A DNA stretch of 64,000 nt from JAVBLP01 sp031553505 (GTDB lineage Bacteria > Elusimicrobiota > Endomicrobiia > Endomicrobiales > Endomicrobiaceae). Both the position numbers and the translations under genes were made by a program. The stretch covers positions 19,836 through 83,835 of the forward strand of contig JAVBLP010000014.1 in the NCBI GenBank assembly GCA_031553505.1, written 5' to 3'. The notes under the pieces are model-generated. The model ran no database searches. It saw nothing but the letters and a program-made list of their open reading frames with translations, and was not told the origin of the DNA. Position 1 is the first letter of the stretch. The number at the start of each line of letters is the position of its first letter. This document shows, piece by piece, positions 7,989-16,218 of this stretch.

Positions 7989-9857
7989 ATGGCTAAAATT
8001 ATCGGGATAGATTTAGGAACTTCAAATTCAGCCGCGGCATTTATGGAAGGCGGGAAAACAACGCTTATTCCTTCCGCGGAAGGCACAACATTGGGAGGGA
8101 AAGCATTCCCTTCTTATGTAGCTTTTACTAAAGACGGCCAGCTTTTGGTTGGCGAGCCGGCAAGAAGGCAGGCAGTTACAAACCCGACGGGCACGGTAAG
8201 CGCTTTTAAGAGAAAGATGGGTACGGATTTTAAATACAATATTAACGGTAAAGAGTTTACGCCCCAGCAGCTCTCTGCTTTTGTTTTGCAGAAAATTAAA
8301 AAAGACGCCGAAGCTTATTTGGGCGAAACGATTTCTAAAGCCGTTATCACTGTTCCCGCTTATTTTAACGATAACCAGAGACAGGCGACAAAAGACGCCG
8401 GCGCGATCGCCGGGCTTGAAGTAGTAAGGCTTGTTAACGAGCCTACCGCGGCGTCGCTTGCGTACGGCATAGACAAAGTCGGCAAAGAACAAAAAATATT
8501 GGTTTTTGACCTTGGCGGCGGAACATTGGATTGTACGATAATGGAAATGGGCGCGGAAGGGACTTTTGAAGTCCTTTCAACTTCCGGAGACACGCAGCTC
8601 GGCGGAACGGATATGGATAAAGCCCTGATAGATTATATTGCGGACGATTTCAAAAAAACAAACGGCATAGATTTAAGAAGCGATAAAATGGCTGTCCAGC
8701 GCCTGCAGGAAGCCGCAGAAAAAGCAAAAATCGAACTTTCAAACGTTTTGGAAACCGATATCAACCTGCCGTTTATAACGGCGGACGCTTCCGGGCCGAA
8801 ACATTTGACGATGAAATTTACAAGGGCAACGCTTGAAAATCTTGTAAGGCCTATAGTAGAAAGGTGCAAAACTTCCGTAGACCAGGCTATAAAAGACGCG
8901 AAACTTTCAGTAAACGATATAACAAAAATCATTCTTGTCGGCGGACCTACAAGAATGCCAATCGTACAGAAATTCGTTGAAGATCTCGTAGGCAAAAAAG
9001 TAGAACGCGGCATAGACCCTATGGAATGCGTGTGTTTTGGCGCGGCGGTTCAGGCTGCCGTTTTGACCGGAGACGTAAAAGACATTCTTCTTCTAGACGT
9101 CACTCCTCTTACGCTCGGACTTGAAACGATGGGCGGCGTGAGAACTCCGCTTATAGACAGAAACACCACGGTTCCTGCAAAACGTTCGCAGATATTTTCA
9201 ACCGCGGCGGATAATCAGCCCAGCGTTGAAATCAATGTTCTTCAGGGCGAAAGGCCTATGGCGAAAGACAATTTGTCGTTAGGAAGGTTTATGCTTGACG
9301 GAATAGCGCCGGCGCCAAGAGGCGTTCCTCAGATAGAAGTTACTTTTGACATTGACGCGAACGGGATACTTCACGTTTCCGCTAAAGACAAAGGTACCGG
9401 AAAAGAACAATCTATTAAAATATCGTCTTCCACAAAACTTTCTAAAGATGATATAGATAAATACGTAAAAGAAGCGGAACAGTACGCTTCGGAAGATTCA
9501 AAGCGCAAAGAAGAAATTGAAGCCAGAAACGAAGCTGATAATTTGGTTTACTCCGTTGAAAAGAGCCTGAAAGAGCATGGCGATAAAATTTCTTCCGATG
9601 AGCGCCTTGCCGCAGAACAGGAACTTAATGCCACAAAAGACGCGTTAAAAGGAAATGACACCGCTGCGATAAAAGCCGCTAAAGATAAGCTTATGACTGC
9701 CAGTCAGAAACTCGGCGAAGCCGTTTATAAAGCCGCGCAGCAGCAGCCTGGGCCCGATGCTGCACAGCAGGGGCAGCCGCAGGGCGACGCAGGGCAACAG
9801 CCTAATAATGGCGAGCAAGTGGTTGACGCAGAAGTAGTGGATGAAGACAAAAAATAA
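7989..9857 (+). CDS. dnaK: Chaperone DnaK (Hsp70)
   Basis: A 622-residue Hsp70. The ATPase domain begins with IIGIDLGTSNS, carries the phosphate-2 motif DLGGGTLD and the adenosine motif GGPTRMP. The peptide-binding beta domain (around 385-500, DVTPLTLGLET) and helical lid follow. The C-terminal tail is Gln/Gly/Pro-rich and ends in DAEVVDEDKK, like the EEVD-type acidic tails of DnaK proteins. Strong RBS AAAAAAGGAG upstream. A palindromic repeat element starts 10 nt after the stop codon, separating dnaK from dnaJ. Confidence 0.98.
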   Translation: MAKIIGIDLGTSNSAAAFMEGGKTTLIPSAEGTTLGGKAFPSYVAFTKDGQLLVGEPARRQAVTNPTGTVSAFKRKMGTDFKYNINGKEFTPQQLSAFVLQKIKKDAEAYLGETISKAVITVPAYFNDNQRQATKDAGAIAGLEVVRLVNEPTAASLAYGIDKVGKEQKILVFDLGGGTLDCTIMEMGAEGTFEVLSTSGDTQLGGTDMDKALIDYIADDFKKTNGIDLRSDKMAVQRLQEAAEKAKIELSNVLETDINLPFITADASGPKHLTMKFTRATLENLVRPIVERCKTSVDQAIKDAKLSVNDITKIILVGGPTRMPIVQKFVEDLVGKKVERGIDPMECVCFGAAVQAAVLTGDVKDILLLDVTPLTLGLETMGGVRTPLIDRNTTVPAKRSQIFSTAADNQPSVEINVLQGERPMAKDNLSLGRFMLDGIAPAPRGVPQIEVTFDIDANGILHVSAKDKGTGKEQSIKISSSTKLSKDDIDKYVKEAEQYASEDSKRKEEIEARNEADNLVYSVEKSLKEHGDKISSDERLAAEQELNATKDALKGNDTAAIKAAKDKLMTASQKLGEAVYKAAQQQPGPDAAQQGQPQGDAGQQPNNGEQVVDAEVVDEDKK

Positions 9858-9866
9858 TTTGAAATA

Positions 9867-9973
9867 GAGCGCATCGTCTTTTGCGGTTATGCTTTGTTAC
9901 GCGCCGGCTCATGTACCATTTTATTTGTACACTTCGCCGGCGCAAGCCTCGCCTGACCGCAAAATACTTTATG
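9867..9973 (+). repeat. Palindromic dispersed repeat, copy A1 (after dnaK)
   Basis: About 107 bp with nested inverted repeats: TTTGCGGTTA (9880-9889) against TGACCGCAAA (9954-9963), and GCGCCGGC (9901-9908) against GCCGGCGC (9936-9943), with GTAC on both sides of the apex (9913-9916, 9927-9930). Related copies lie after pstS, pstB, argG and the tRNA. No ORF of note. It begins 10 nt after the dnaK stop. Confidence 0.85.
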
Positions 9974-10002
9974 TTTATACAGTATAGTTACCGTAAAAAT
10001 AT

Positions 10003-10060
10003 TGTCATTCTGAACTTATTGCAGAAAGATAAAAGCTGAAATAAATTCAGCAGGATAATG
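10003..10060 (+). repeat. Short inverted-repeat element, copy B1
   Basis: GTCATTCTGAACTT near 10004-10017 is mirrored imperfectly by CTGAAATAAATTCAG and CAGGATAATG up to 10060, giving a two-part hairpin. A related sequence follows repeat copy A3 at 19834. The motif TGTCATTCTGAACTTGTTTC resembles a hairpin element I have met in many unrelated genomes; that link is from memory. Confidence 0.6.
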
Positions 10061-10102
10061 TGATATTATCAAGTAACCTATATATTTGAGGAAGAAAACT
10101 AA

Positions 10103-11227
10103 ATGGCAAAACGTGATTATTATGAAGTGATTGGAGTATCAAAATCTGCTACAAATGATGAAATTAAAGCGGCATACAGAAAGCTTGCTTTGAAATATCA
10201 TCCCGATAAAAACCCCGGGGATAAAGCGGCGGAAGAAAAGTTTAAAGAGATAAATGAAGCTTATGAGGTTTTATCCGACGCGCAGAAAAAGCAGCAGTAT
10301 GACGCGTTTGGCCACGATCCTATGGGCGGTATGCCGGGCGGCGGCGCGGGCGGTTACACGCAGTACAGCGGCGATATGGGCGATATTTTTGGCGACATTT
10401 TCGGAGATATATTCGGCGGCGGCACAAGGCGCGGGAATTCAAGAAGCGCGCAGAGAAGAGGAGATGATTTAAGGGTAGACGTCGAGATATCATATTTGGA
10501 TGCGATGAAAGGCACTGAAATATCTATAGAGGTCCCGAAAAAAGAAACCTGTTCCGTTTGCCGCGGCACTGGCGGCAAAGACGGCTCAAAGCCGAAACAG
10601 TGCCCGCAGTGTAAAGGTTCAGGTCAGGTAAGGCAGTCTCAGGGATTTTTCTCGTTCAGCCAGGAATGCCCAAGCTGCAGAGGCAAAGGCACAATTATAG
10701 ATAATCCGTGTTCCAGCTGCAGAGGCGAAGGCACTGTTAAAACAAGAAAAACCATTAAAGTAAGAGTTCCGGCAGGCGTTGATGAGGGGACTTCTCTTAA
10801 GGTTACCGGTTCCGGTAATGCCGGTTCAAACGGCGCGCCGACAGGCGATTTATATGTTGTAATACACATGAAATCAAACCGCGATTTCAAAAGAAACGGC
10901 GATGATTTATATACAAATATATCAATATCTTTTTCGCAGGCGGCTATGGGCATGGAGTATAATGTACCCGTTCTTGAAGGGCACGTAAAAGTTAAAATTC
11001 CTTCCGGAACGCAGCCCGGCACCACTTTAAGGGTAAGAGAGCAGGGCTTCCCTCGTTTGGGCACTAAAAGAAGCGGCGACCTTTATGTAAAAGTGAACGT
11101 AGATATTCCCAAATCCATGAATGACGCGCAGAAAAGGGCGCTTTTTGAATACGCAAAAGCCATGGGTGAAATCCCTAAAGACGCGCAGTACCAGAATGAT
11201 AATTTCTTTAAGAAAATTTTTGGATGA
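10103..11227 (+). CDS. dnaJ: Chaperone DnaJ (type I Hsp40)
   Basis: A 374-residue type I J-protein that delivers substrates to DnaK and stimulates its ATPase. The J domain (1-70) has the HPD motif in KYHPDKNPG. A Gly/Phe-rich linker with GDIFGDIFGDIFGG repeats follows. The zinc domain has four CxxCxGxG-type motifs (CSVCRGTG, CPQCKGSG, CPSCRGKG, CSSCRGEG), all complete. C-terminal peptide-binding domains complete it. A 245-nt gap with repeats A1 and B1 separates it from dnaK, longer than elsewhere in the operon. Confidence 0.97.
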   Translation: MAKRDYYEVIGVSKSATNDEIKAAYRKLALKYHPDKNPGDKAAEEKFKEINEAYEVLSDAQKKQQYDAFGHDPMGGMPGGGAGGYTQYSGDMGDIFGDIFGDIFGGGTRRGNSRSAQRRGDDLRVDVEISYLDAMKGTEISIEVPKKETCSVCRGTGGKDGSKPKQCPQCKGSGQVRQSQGFFSFSQECPSCRGKGTIIDNPCSSCRGEGTVKTRKTIKVRVPAGVDEGTSLKVTGSGNAGSNGAPTGDLYVVIHMKSNRDFKRNGDDLYTNISISFSQAAMGMEYNVPVLEGHVKVKIPSGTQPGTTLRVREQGFPRLGTKRSGDLYVKVNVDIPKSMNDAQKRALFEYAKAMGEIPKDAQYQNDNFFKKIFG

Positions 11228-11242
11228 GGCGGGGGGATATAA

Positions 11243-11824
11243 ATGTACAGAAAAAAAACAGAAAAACGCGCTCCGTATTCCGAAATCTGCAAACCTTTTG
11301 AAGAGGCGAGGGCTTTTGCCAGGGATCTTGGTTTAAAAAACATAGAACAATGGCTTGATTACTGCAAAAGCGGCAAAAAACCAAATGATATACCCCACAA
11401 ACCGGACAGAATTTATAAAAACAAAGGCTGGAAATCTTACGGCGACTGGCTCGGCACCTGGAAAGAAAAGGAATCAGCCGTAAACGGTTATGTCGAGCAG
11501 GTAAAATATCTGCCTTTTGAGGACGCCAAAAAATATGTTGCCCGCTTGAGGCTTAAAAACGTAAAAGAGTGGTTTAATTACTGCGACGGCGGGAAAAGGC
11601 CAAAAAATATACCTTACAATCCTGACCGCGCATATAAAAACTCCGGCTGGAAATCGTATGCCGACTGGCTTGGTTTTATGCCGTCTCCACCGGATTTTAA
11701 TGAAGAACCAACTTTTGAAAAACCTAAAACCAAACACAGCGATAAATCTTTAGAAGCAGGCAGAAAACGCGCTCCGGTCGCCTCTACAGAGCCTTTTGCG
11801 TTTTTTAGAAACAAAAAAAGATGA
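11243..11824 (+). CDS. Two-module repeat protein (phage-integrase repeat-unit type)
   Basis: A 193-residue basic, soluble protein built from two 54-residue modules (residues 18-71 and 91-144), each running PFE(E/D)A...L(G/R)LKN..(E/Q)W..YC..GK(K/R)P.(D/N)IP..PDR.YKN.GWKSY.DWLG. Module identity is high over the second half. I recall this module from the so-called phage-integrase repeat unit found in algae, large viruses and scattered bacteria, where no function is known. The C-terminal 45 residues are low-complexity and basic. The gene starts 15 nt after dnaJ with RBS GGCGGGGGGA, and overlaps the response regulator by 4 nt. Confidence 0.7.
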   Translation: MYRKKTEKRAPYSEICKPFEEARAFARDLGLKNIEQWLDYCKSGKKPNDIPHKPDRIYKNKGWKSYGDWLGTWKEKESAVNGYVEQVKYLPFEDAKKYVARLRLKNVKEWFNYCDGGKRPKNIPYNPDRAYKNSGWKSYADWLGFMPSPPDFNEEPTFEKPKTKHSDKSLEAGRKRAPVASTEPFAFFRNKKR

Positions 11825-12504
11825 ATAATCTGATATATATAGTTGATGATGAAGAAGATATACTTGAACTTGTTGAAATTAACCTGAAAAAGAATTTTTT
11901 TAAGGTTAAAACTTTCACGGCTCCATGTGCGTTTTTAAAGGCTTTAGAAAAAGAAAAACCGGATTTAGCGGTTTTAGACATAATGATGCCGCAGACTGAC
12001 GGTTTTGAACTTTCCAGAATTATGAAAAGCGATAAGAAATTTGCCGATATCCCTATAATATTTTTAAGCGCCAAATCTGATGAAAGCGATAAAGTAACAG
12101 GGCTTGAACTCGGAGCCGATGATTATGTCGCAAAACCGTTTTCGGTAAAAGAGCTTATGGCAAGAATTAAGACTGTCCTTCGCAGGGTGAAACCAAAAGA
12201 GCCATCTTCGCACAGCTCAAAACAAAGTGCAAATATAATTTTAGACAAAGAAAAGTTTACGGTACACTCCGGAAATAAAAAAATTAACCTTACTACAAGC
12301 GAGTTTAAGATTTTGGAACTTTTGCTCTCTAAACCGGGCATTGTTTTCTCAAGGGAAAAGATATTGGATTATCTGTGGGGTGAGGATAAGCTTGTGATAG
12401 ACAGAACTATAGACGTGCATATAAAAAATCTGCGCGATAAGCTTGGCGCGCAAGGCAAAATGATAAAAAACATACGCGGTGTAGGGTATAAAATAGATGA
12501 GTAA
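11821..12504 (+). CDS. phoB: OmpR/PhoB-family response regulator
   Basis: A 227-residue response regulator. The receiver domain (1-120) has the acidic pair DD9-10, phosphoacceptor Asp53 (LDIMMP), the switch Ser (FLSAKS) and Lys in VAKPFS. The DNA-binding domain (about 135-227) is a winged helix with the FSREKILDYLWG and RTIDVHIKNLR segments. Overlap with the kinase gene (8 nt), and the porin-pst-phoU block downstream, make it the likely PhoB/PhoP of this organism, activating phosphate-starvation genes; that target is inferred from context. The ATG overlaps the stop of the preceding gene (ATGA). Confidence 0.88.
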   Translation: MNNLIYIVDDEEDILELVEINLKKNFFKVKTFTAPCAFLKALEKEKPDLAVLDIMMPQTDGFELSRIMKSDKKFADIPIIFLSAKSDESDKVTGLELGADDYVAKPFSVKELMARIKTVLRRVKPKEPSSHSSKQSANIILDKEKFTVHSGNKKINLTTSEFKILELLLSKPGIVFSREKILDYLWGEDKLVIDRTIDVHIKNLRDKLGAQGKMIKNIRGVGYKIDE

Positions 12505-14242
12505 AAAAACGCTTTTTAAAAAACTCTTTCTTTTAATGGTTGTGACCTACATTGTCTTGGGCATCGCGCTTTTAACCGGAGCAAAAAAGTATATACAATC
12601 TGCGAATATTGAATTTTTTGAACACGAACTTACCAGCAACGCCCAAACTGTAATGCCGCTGATAGAACAATCTCTTTCAGCCGGATATAAAAACGCATTA
12701 AATAATACCGTAAATGACATTTCCAGGCATTCAAACCGAAGGCTAACCGTTACCGATTTAAACGGCGTTGTTTTAGCCGACTCCGAAAATGAACCTTCTT
12801 CATTCGGCGATCATTCAAACAGGGAAGAAATAAAAGCCGTATTAAGCGGGCAGCCTTACGGTGAATCCTTAAGATACAGCACTACTCTTCAGGAAAATCT
12901 TCTTTATGTAGCCGTGCCGGTAATACTTGAAGGCAAGCCTGCCGCTGTTTTAAGATTGAGCGTGCCTGTAAAAAATATCAGCCTCTTTACGCATAAAATA
13001 TTTAAAAGTATGACCGCTATCATAGTCTTAATAGTTGTTCTCGCTTTGCTTGCGGCATACTTTATATCGCGCCAGGTATCAAAACGCATTTCAAATTTAA
13101 GCGCCGCCGCTTTAAAAATTGCTGCCGGAGATTTCAACGCTAAAGTCGTAATACGCAAAGATGACGAAATTGGCGAACTCGGAAAGTCGTTCAATAAAAT
13201 GTCCGAAGAGATAAACAGGCTTTTTAGCGAGGTCAGCGAAGGCAAAGATACGCTGGATAAAATCCTCTCTTCCGTTTCGGAAGAAATACTTTTATCGGAT
13301 AAAGACGGTAAAATACTTTTGTTTAACGATGCTTTTAAAACGCAATATGCAAACGTAAAAGAAGGGCGTTATTATTGGGAGTTTGTAAGAAATAAAGAGA
13401 TAGAGTCAGCCATCGGAAAAATAAAAACCGGCGGCGAAAGTACGATGTCGGGGGAAATAGAGGCTGACGGTAAATACTTTTATTATTATGTTTCTAAAAT
13501 AAAGTCGGAAGACAGCTTTGTCATTACGCTGCGCGATATTACAAGTTTCAGACGGCTTGATGAGTTTAAAAAAGATTTTATAGCCAATGCCTCGCACGAA
13601 CTTAAAACTCCGGTTACGGCTATAGCCGGCTTTGCGGAAACGCTTGACGCTGAAAATCTTCCGCAAGAGAGCCGCCATTACGCGGAAATTATAAAAAAAC
13701 ACGCTCAAAGGCTTTCTAATATAATTAACGACCTTCTTTCCCTGTCATCTTTGGAAAATGCCTACGGTGATGAAAAAATAGAAGTTGATATAGTAAAAAC
13801 CGCAAACGACATAGTAAATATGTATAAAAAGAAAGCCGAAGAGAAAAAAATAAGGCTTGTTTTATCTGCCCTGCCGGATGTAAAAAACGTATATGCCAAT
13901 GAGTTTAATATGGAACAGATGTTTGTAAACCTTATAGATAATGCCGTTAAATATACAGATAAAGGCGGGATAACCGTTGAAATTAAAAATGATGGCGGTT
14001 TTGTTGAAGTGAAAATTACTGATACCGGTATCGGCATAGCAAAGGAACATCTTTTACGGCTGTTTGAAAGATTTTATGTTGTAAATAAATCAAGATCCAG
14101 AAAAACAGGCGGAACAGGCCTTGGGCTTTCAATAGTCAAGCATATCGTAAATTCCAATAACGGCGCCGTTACTGTAGAAAGTACTGAAGGAAAAGGCACT
14201 GCCGTAATAGTTAAAATACCCCAATTCAGTAAATCAATGTAA
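12497..14242 (+). CDS. phoR: PhoR-like sensor histidine kinase
   Basis: A 581-residue membrane kinase. TM1 is at about 8-28, followed by a ~140-residue periplasmic sensor, TM2 at about 170-192, HAMP (about 195-245), a PAS domain (about 255-345), HisKA with phosphoacceptor His367 in ASHELKTP, and HATPase_c with DNAVKYT (N box), DTGIGI (G1) and GGTGLGLSIVK (G2). Architecture and gene neighbourhood match PhoR, which senses phosphate through the Pst/PhoU complex. The PhoB-like regulator gene overlaps it by 8 nt, so the pair is coupled. Confidence 0.88.
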   Translation: MSKKTLFKKLFLLMVVTYIVLGIALLTGAKKYIQSANIEFFEHELTSNAQTVMPLIEQSLSAGYKNALNNTVNDISRHSNRRLTVTDLNGVVLADSENEPSSFGDHSNREEIKAVLSGQPYGESLRYSTTLQENLLYVAVPVILEGKPAAVLRLSVPVKNISLFTHKIFKSMTAIIVLIVVLALLAAYFISRQVSKRISNLSAAALKIAAGDFNAKVVIRKDDEIGELGKSFNKMSEEINRLFSEVSEGKDTLDKILSSVSEEILLSDKDGKILLFNDAFKTQYANVKEGRYYWEFVRNKEIESAIGKIKTGGESTMSGEIEADGKYFYYYVSKIKSEDSFVITLRDITSFRRLDEFKKDFIANASHELKTPVTAIAGFAETLDAENLPQESRHYAEIIKKHAQRLSNIINDLLSLSSLENAYGDEKIEVDIVKTANDIVNMYKKKAEEKKIRLVLSALPDVKNVYANEFNMEQMFVNLIDNAVKYTDKGGITVEIKNDGGFVEVKITDTGIGIAKEHLLRLFERFYVVNKSRSRKTGGTGLGLSIVKHIVNSNNGAVTVESTEGKGTAVIVKIPQFSKSM

Positions 14243-14277
14243 ACTAAATACCGTATTAATGTTGCAAAATGTAAATT

Positions 14278-14322
14278 CTTTTGTTATTATTTTTTATATT
14301 GGTTAATAAATCATAACAAAAG
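14278..14322. repeat. Perfect 10-bp inverted repeat upstream of the small gene
   Basis: CTTTTGTTAT (14278-14287) and ATAACAAAAG (14313-14322) are exact inverse complements 25 nt apart. The second arm reaches the Shine-Dalgarno of the gene at 14333. It may be an operator or an RNA hairpin that can hide the ribosome site; nothing in the sequence decides between these. Confidence 0.5.
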
Positions 14323-14332
14323 GAAATGCGTT

Positions 14333-14629
14333 ATGGATAATGAGAAAAAGCACCTTAAGCCTGAGACCGTCCGACTGAAACAGAAAAAATTTGTAGCGGC
14401 AGCCGATATTGCTTTGGATAAAATAAAAAGAGAGATTGATAAACCAAAAAACCACAGAAAAGAAAGCCTTGAACTTATTAAAGAAGAGATTGAAAAGATG
14501 AAAGAAGCCCTTTCCACTATTGTTTTCCAGCCCACATACCCCTTATATGTTGTTGATAACTGGCATCCGCGCGATGAGCTTGGCGATTCCCTTCTAAAGC
14601 TGTACTACCAGTACCTATTCCTGTTTTAA
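14333..14629 (+). CDS. Small hypothetical protein, charged helical
   Basis: A 98-residue protein I do not recognise. It is rich in Lys and Glu and predicted to be largely helical (residues 1-65), with a conserved-looking aromatic end (YVVDNWHPRDELGDSLLKLYYQY). No signal peptide or membrane segment. A modest RBS (AAAGGA) lies 7-8 nt upstream. It sits between phoR and the porin gene, inside the phosphate block, on the same strand, so coregulation with the Pho genes is possible but unproven. Base composition matches its neighbours. Confidence 0.6.
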   Translation: MDNEKKHLKPETVRLKQKKFVAAADIALDKIKREIDKPKNHRKESLELIKEEIEKMKEALSTIVFQPTYPLYVVDNWHPRDELGDSLLKLYYQYLFLF

Positions 14630-14934
14630 AACTGCAATTAACAAGTAACAAATAACAATTAATAGTTTTAAGTCGTTCTGTCGCCTTAACGCAAGTCTAT
14701 GAGTGAATGCGTTTTGGCGGCGGTGCTTTTTGGGCTCATGCGAAAAGTAACCCGCTTTTAGGCGGAATAACAGTTTGGCATGCCAATGCCATGTAATAAA
14801 TTACCCTTAACAAAAAACTAACAATTTCTTTATTTCTCCTTAATTTGCGTTTTGTATTATTTGCCCATACAAAGACGTTAAAGGCAAGACAAACGCCAAA
14901 ACAAAAGGCACAAAAGTGCCAAAGGAGAAACAAG
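14630..14934 (+). other. Intergenic leader of the porin gene
   Basis: A 305-nt gap without a convincing gene. It holds, in order: an AT-rich AACAA-rich stretch (14638-14665), an imperfect hairpin of 12-bp arms (CGCCTTAACGCA at 14682-14693 against TGCGTTTTGGCG at 14708-14719), a segment with CTTTTTGGG...CGAAAAG and CCCGCTTTTAGGCGG mini-hairpins (14727-14765), TTAACA/CTAACA direct repeats (14807-14823), a possible -10 TATTAT (14855-14860) and a GGCAC-AAAA-GTGCC hairpin (14907-14920) touching the porin Shine-Dalgarno. Confidence 0.6.
14807..14823 (+). promoter_or_regulatory. Possible Pho-box-like direct repeat
   Basis: TTAACA (14807-14812), five As, then CTAACA (14818-14823): an 11-bp periodic repeat of the type bound by Bacillus PhoP (TT[ATC]ACA-N5). 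It lies about 32 nt before a TATTAT -10 candidate ahead of the porin gene. Only two clear half-sites are seen in an AT-rich region, so this is tentative. Confidence 0.3.
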
Positions 14935-16197
14935 ATGAAGTTAAAAGGAGCAATGTTCCAGAAAGCAGCGGCTGTTTTAGCGGCGGTTATGTTTTTAAGC
15001 GGTTCAGTTTTCGCGGGAGAGGTTGATAAGCTAACATCCATTCTTGCCGAAAAGGGGTTAATTTCTTACGGCGAGGCGCAGCAAATAATGACAGAAAGCA
15101 GCGAATCTTCAAGGCAGCTTACGGCAAGCGGCGCAAATCCTTCCCTGCCGGCTTGGATTCAAAACATGACTATGAAAGGAGACATCAGGTTAAGGCATCA
15201 GATAGATTGGAATTCAAGCGACAATACAAGAAACAGGGACAGGATAAGGGTCCGTTTCGGAATTGAAACAAGGCCTGTTGAAAGCATTAAAGCCGCTTTC
15301 GGTATAGCATCTGCGGCGCAGGTTGCGTCAGGGGATAAAAATCCCACATCTACAAACCATACGTTTCAGGCTTTTAACAAAGTGCCGTTATTTATAGATT
15401 ACGCATACCTCCAGTACGACCCGGTCAACTGGTTTAAGGTAAGCGGCGGTAAAGTTAAAAACGGCGCGCAGTCCTGGAACCCTACGGATTTAATCTGGGA
15501 TACGGACATCAACCCTGACGGCGTAGCGGCAAATTTTGATAAAAGCGTAAGCTCGGATATAAACATTTTCGCAAATGCCGGATGGTACGTATTAAATGAA
15601 GGCAGCAAAGGAAATTTGATGCCGGATGTCTATATAGTACAGCCGGGAGCGGCATTTAAATCTGGAAATATTTTGGTAAAAGCAGGTATCGGATACCAGC
15701 AGTTTAATACGAAAAATAAAGCGCCGTACGGTTCAAATGAGCCGGCAAGCTACCTTGGCGACAACGCTTCCTACACCAATGCCACAAATTTCCAGCTTTT
15801 AAACCCCGCGGTTGAAGTGAAATTGAAAGAAATTATCGGCAGCTACGGCATATCGTTCTTTTATGAATACGTAAAAAATATGGACAATGAAATTTACAAA
15901 AACAACTTGGAAGGAAGAATATTCGGCATAAATTTCGGGAGCGATAAAATTGCCGAACTCGGTACATGGCAGGTTAAGCTGATGAACAGATATCTTGAAT
16001 CATACGCTATACCTTTAGGCCTTGGCGATTCCGACGCTTACGGCGGGAAGCCTAACAGCAAGGGCTATGAAATCATAGCTACGCTCGGATTAACAAAAAA
16101 TCTTTCCTGCGCGGTAGACTACTACCAGATGGAGCAGATAAACGGTGATAAAAATCCGAAAAGTTTGGCGCAGTTTGACCTTATATACAAATTTTAA
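14935..16197 (+). CDS. Outer-membrane porin, putative porin family
   Basis: A 420-residue protein with a signal peptide ending near AVMFLSGSVFA (cleavage about residue 27), a short helical N-terminal segment (DKLTSILAEKGLISYGEAQQI), then a barrel beginning MKGDIRLRHQ and ending in an aromatic terminus (LIYKF), all typical of the putative-porin family (Porin_5-like). It should form a diffusion channel in the outer membrane; position directly before pstS suggests phosphate or anion uptake, by inference. ATG 14935 is chosen because AAAGGAG (14921-14927) lies before it and the signal peptide begins there; longer in-frame starts add an implausible basic leader. Confidence 0.85.
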   Translation: MKLKGAMFQKAAAVLAAVMFLSGSVFAGEVDKLTSILAEKGLISYGEAQQIMTESSESSRQLTASGANPSLPAWIQNMTMKGDIRLRHQIDWNSSDNTRNRDRIRVRFGIETRPVESIKAAFGIASAAQVASGDKNPTSTNHTFQAFNKVPLFIDYAYLQYDPVNWFKVSGGKVKNGAQSWNPTDLIWDTDINPDGVAANFDKSVSSDINIFANAGWYVLNEGSKGNLMPDVYIVQPGAAFKSGNILVKAGIGYQQFNTKNKAPYGSNEPASYLGDNASYTNATNFQLLNPAVEVKLKEIIGSYGISFFYEYVKNMDNEIYKNNLEGRIFGINFGSDKIAELGTWQVKLMNRYLESYAIPLGLGDSDAYGGKPNSKGYEIIATLGLTKNLSCAVDYYQMEQINGDKNPKSLAQFDLIYKF

Positions 16198-16218
16198 CGG
16201 TAAAAGGAGAATAATAAT

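Noticed and set aside
14845..14934. Upstream in-frame extension of the porin gene (30 extra codons)
   Set aside because: The extension is a basic leader with no RBS; ATG 14935 has AAAGGAG and begins a proper signal peptide.
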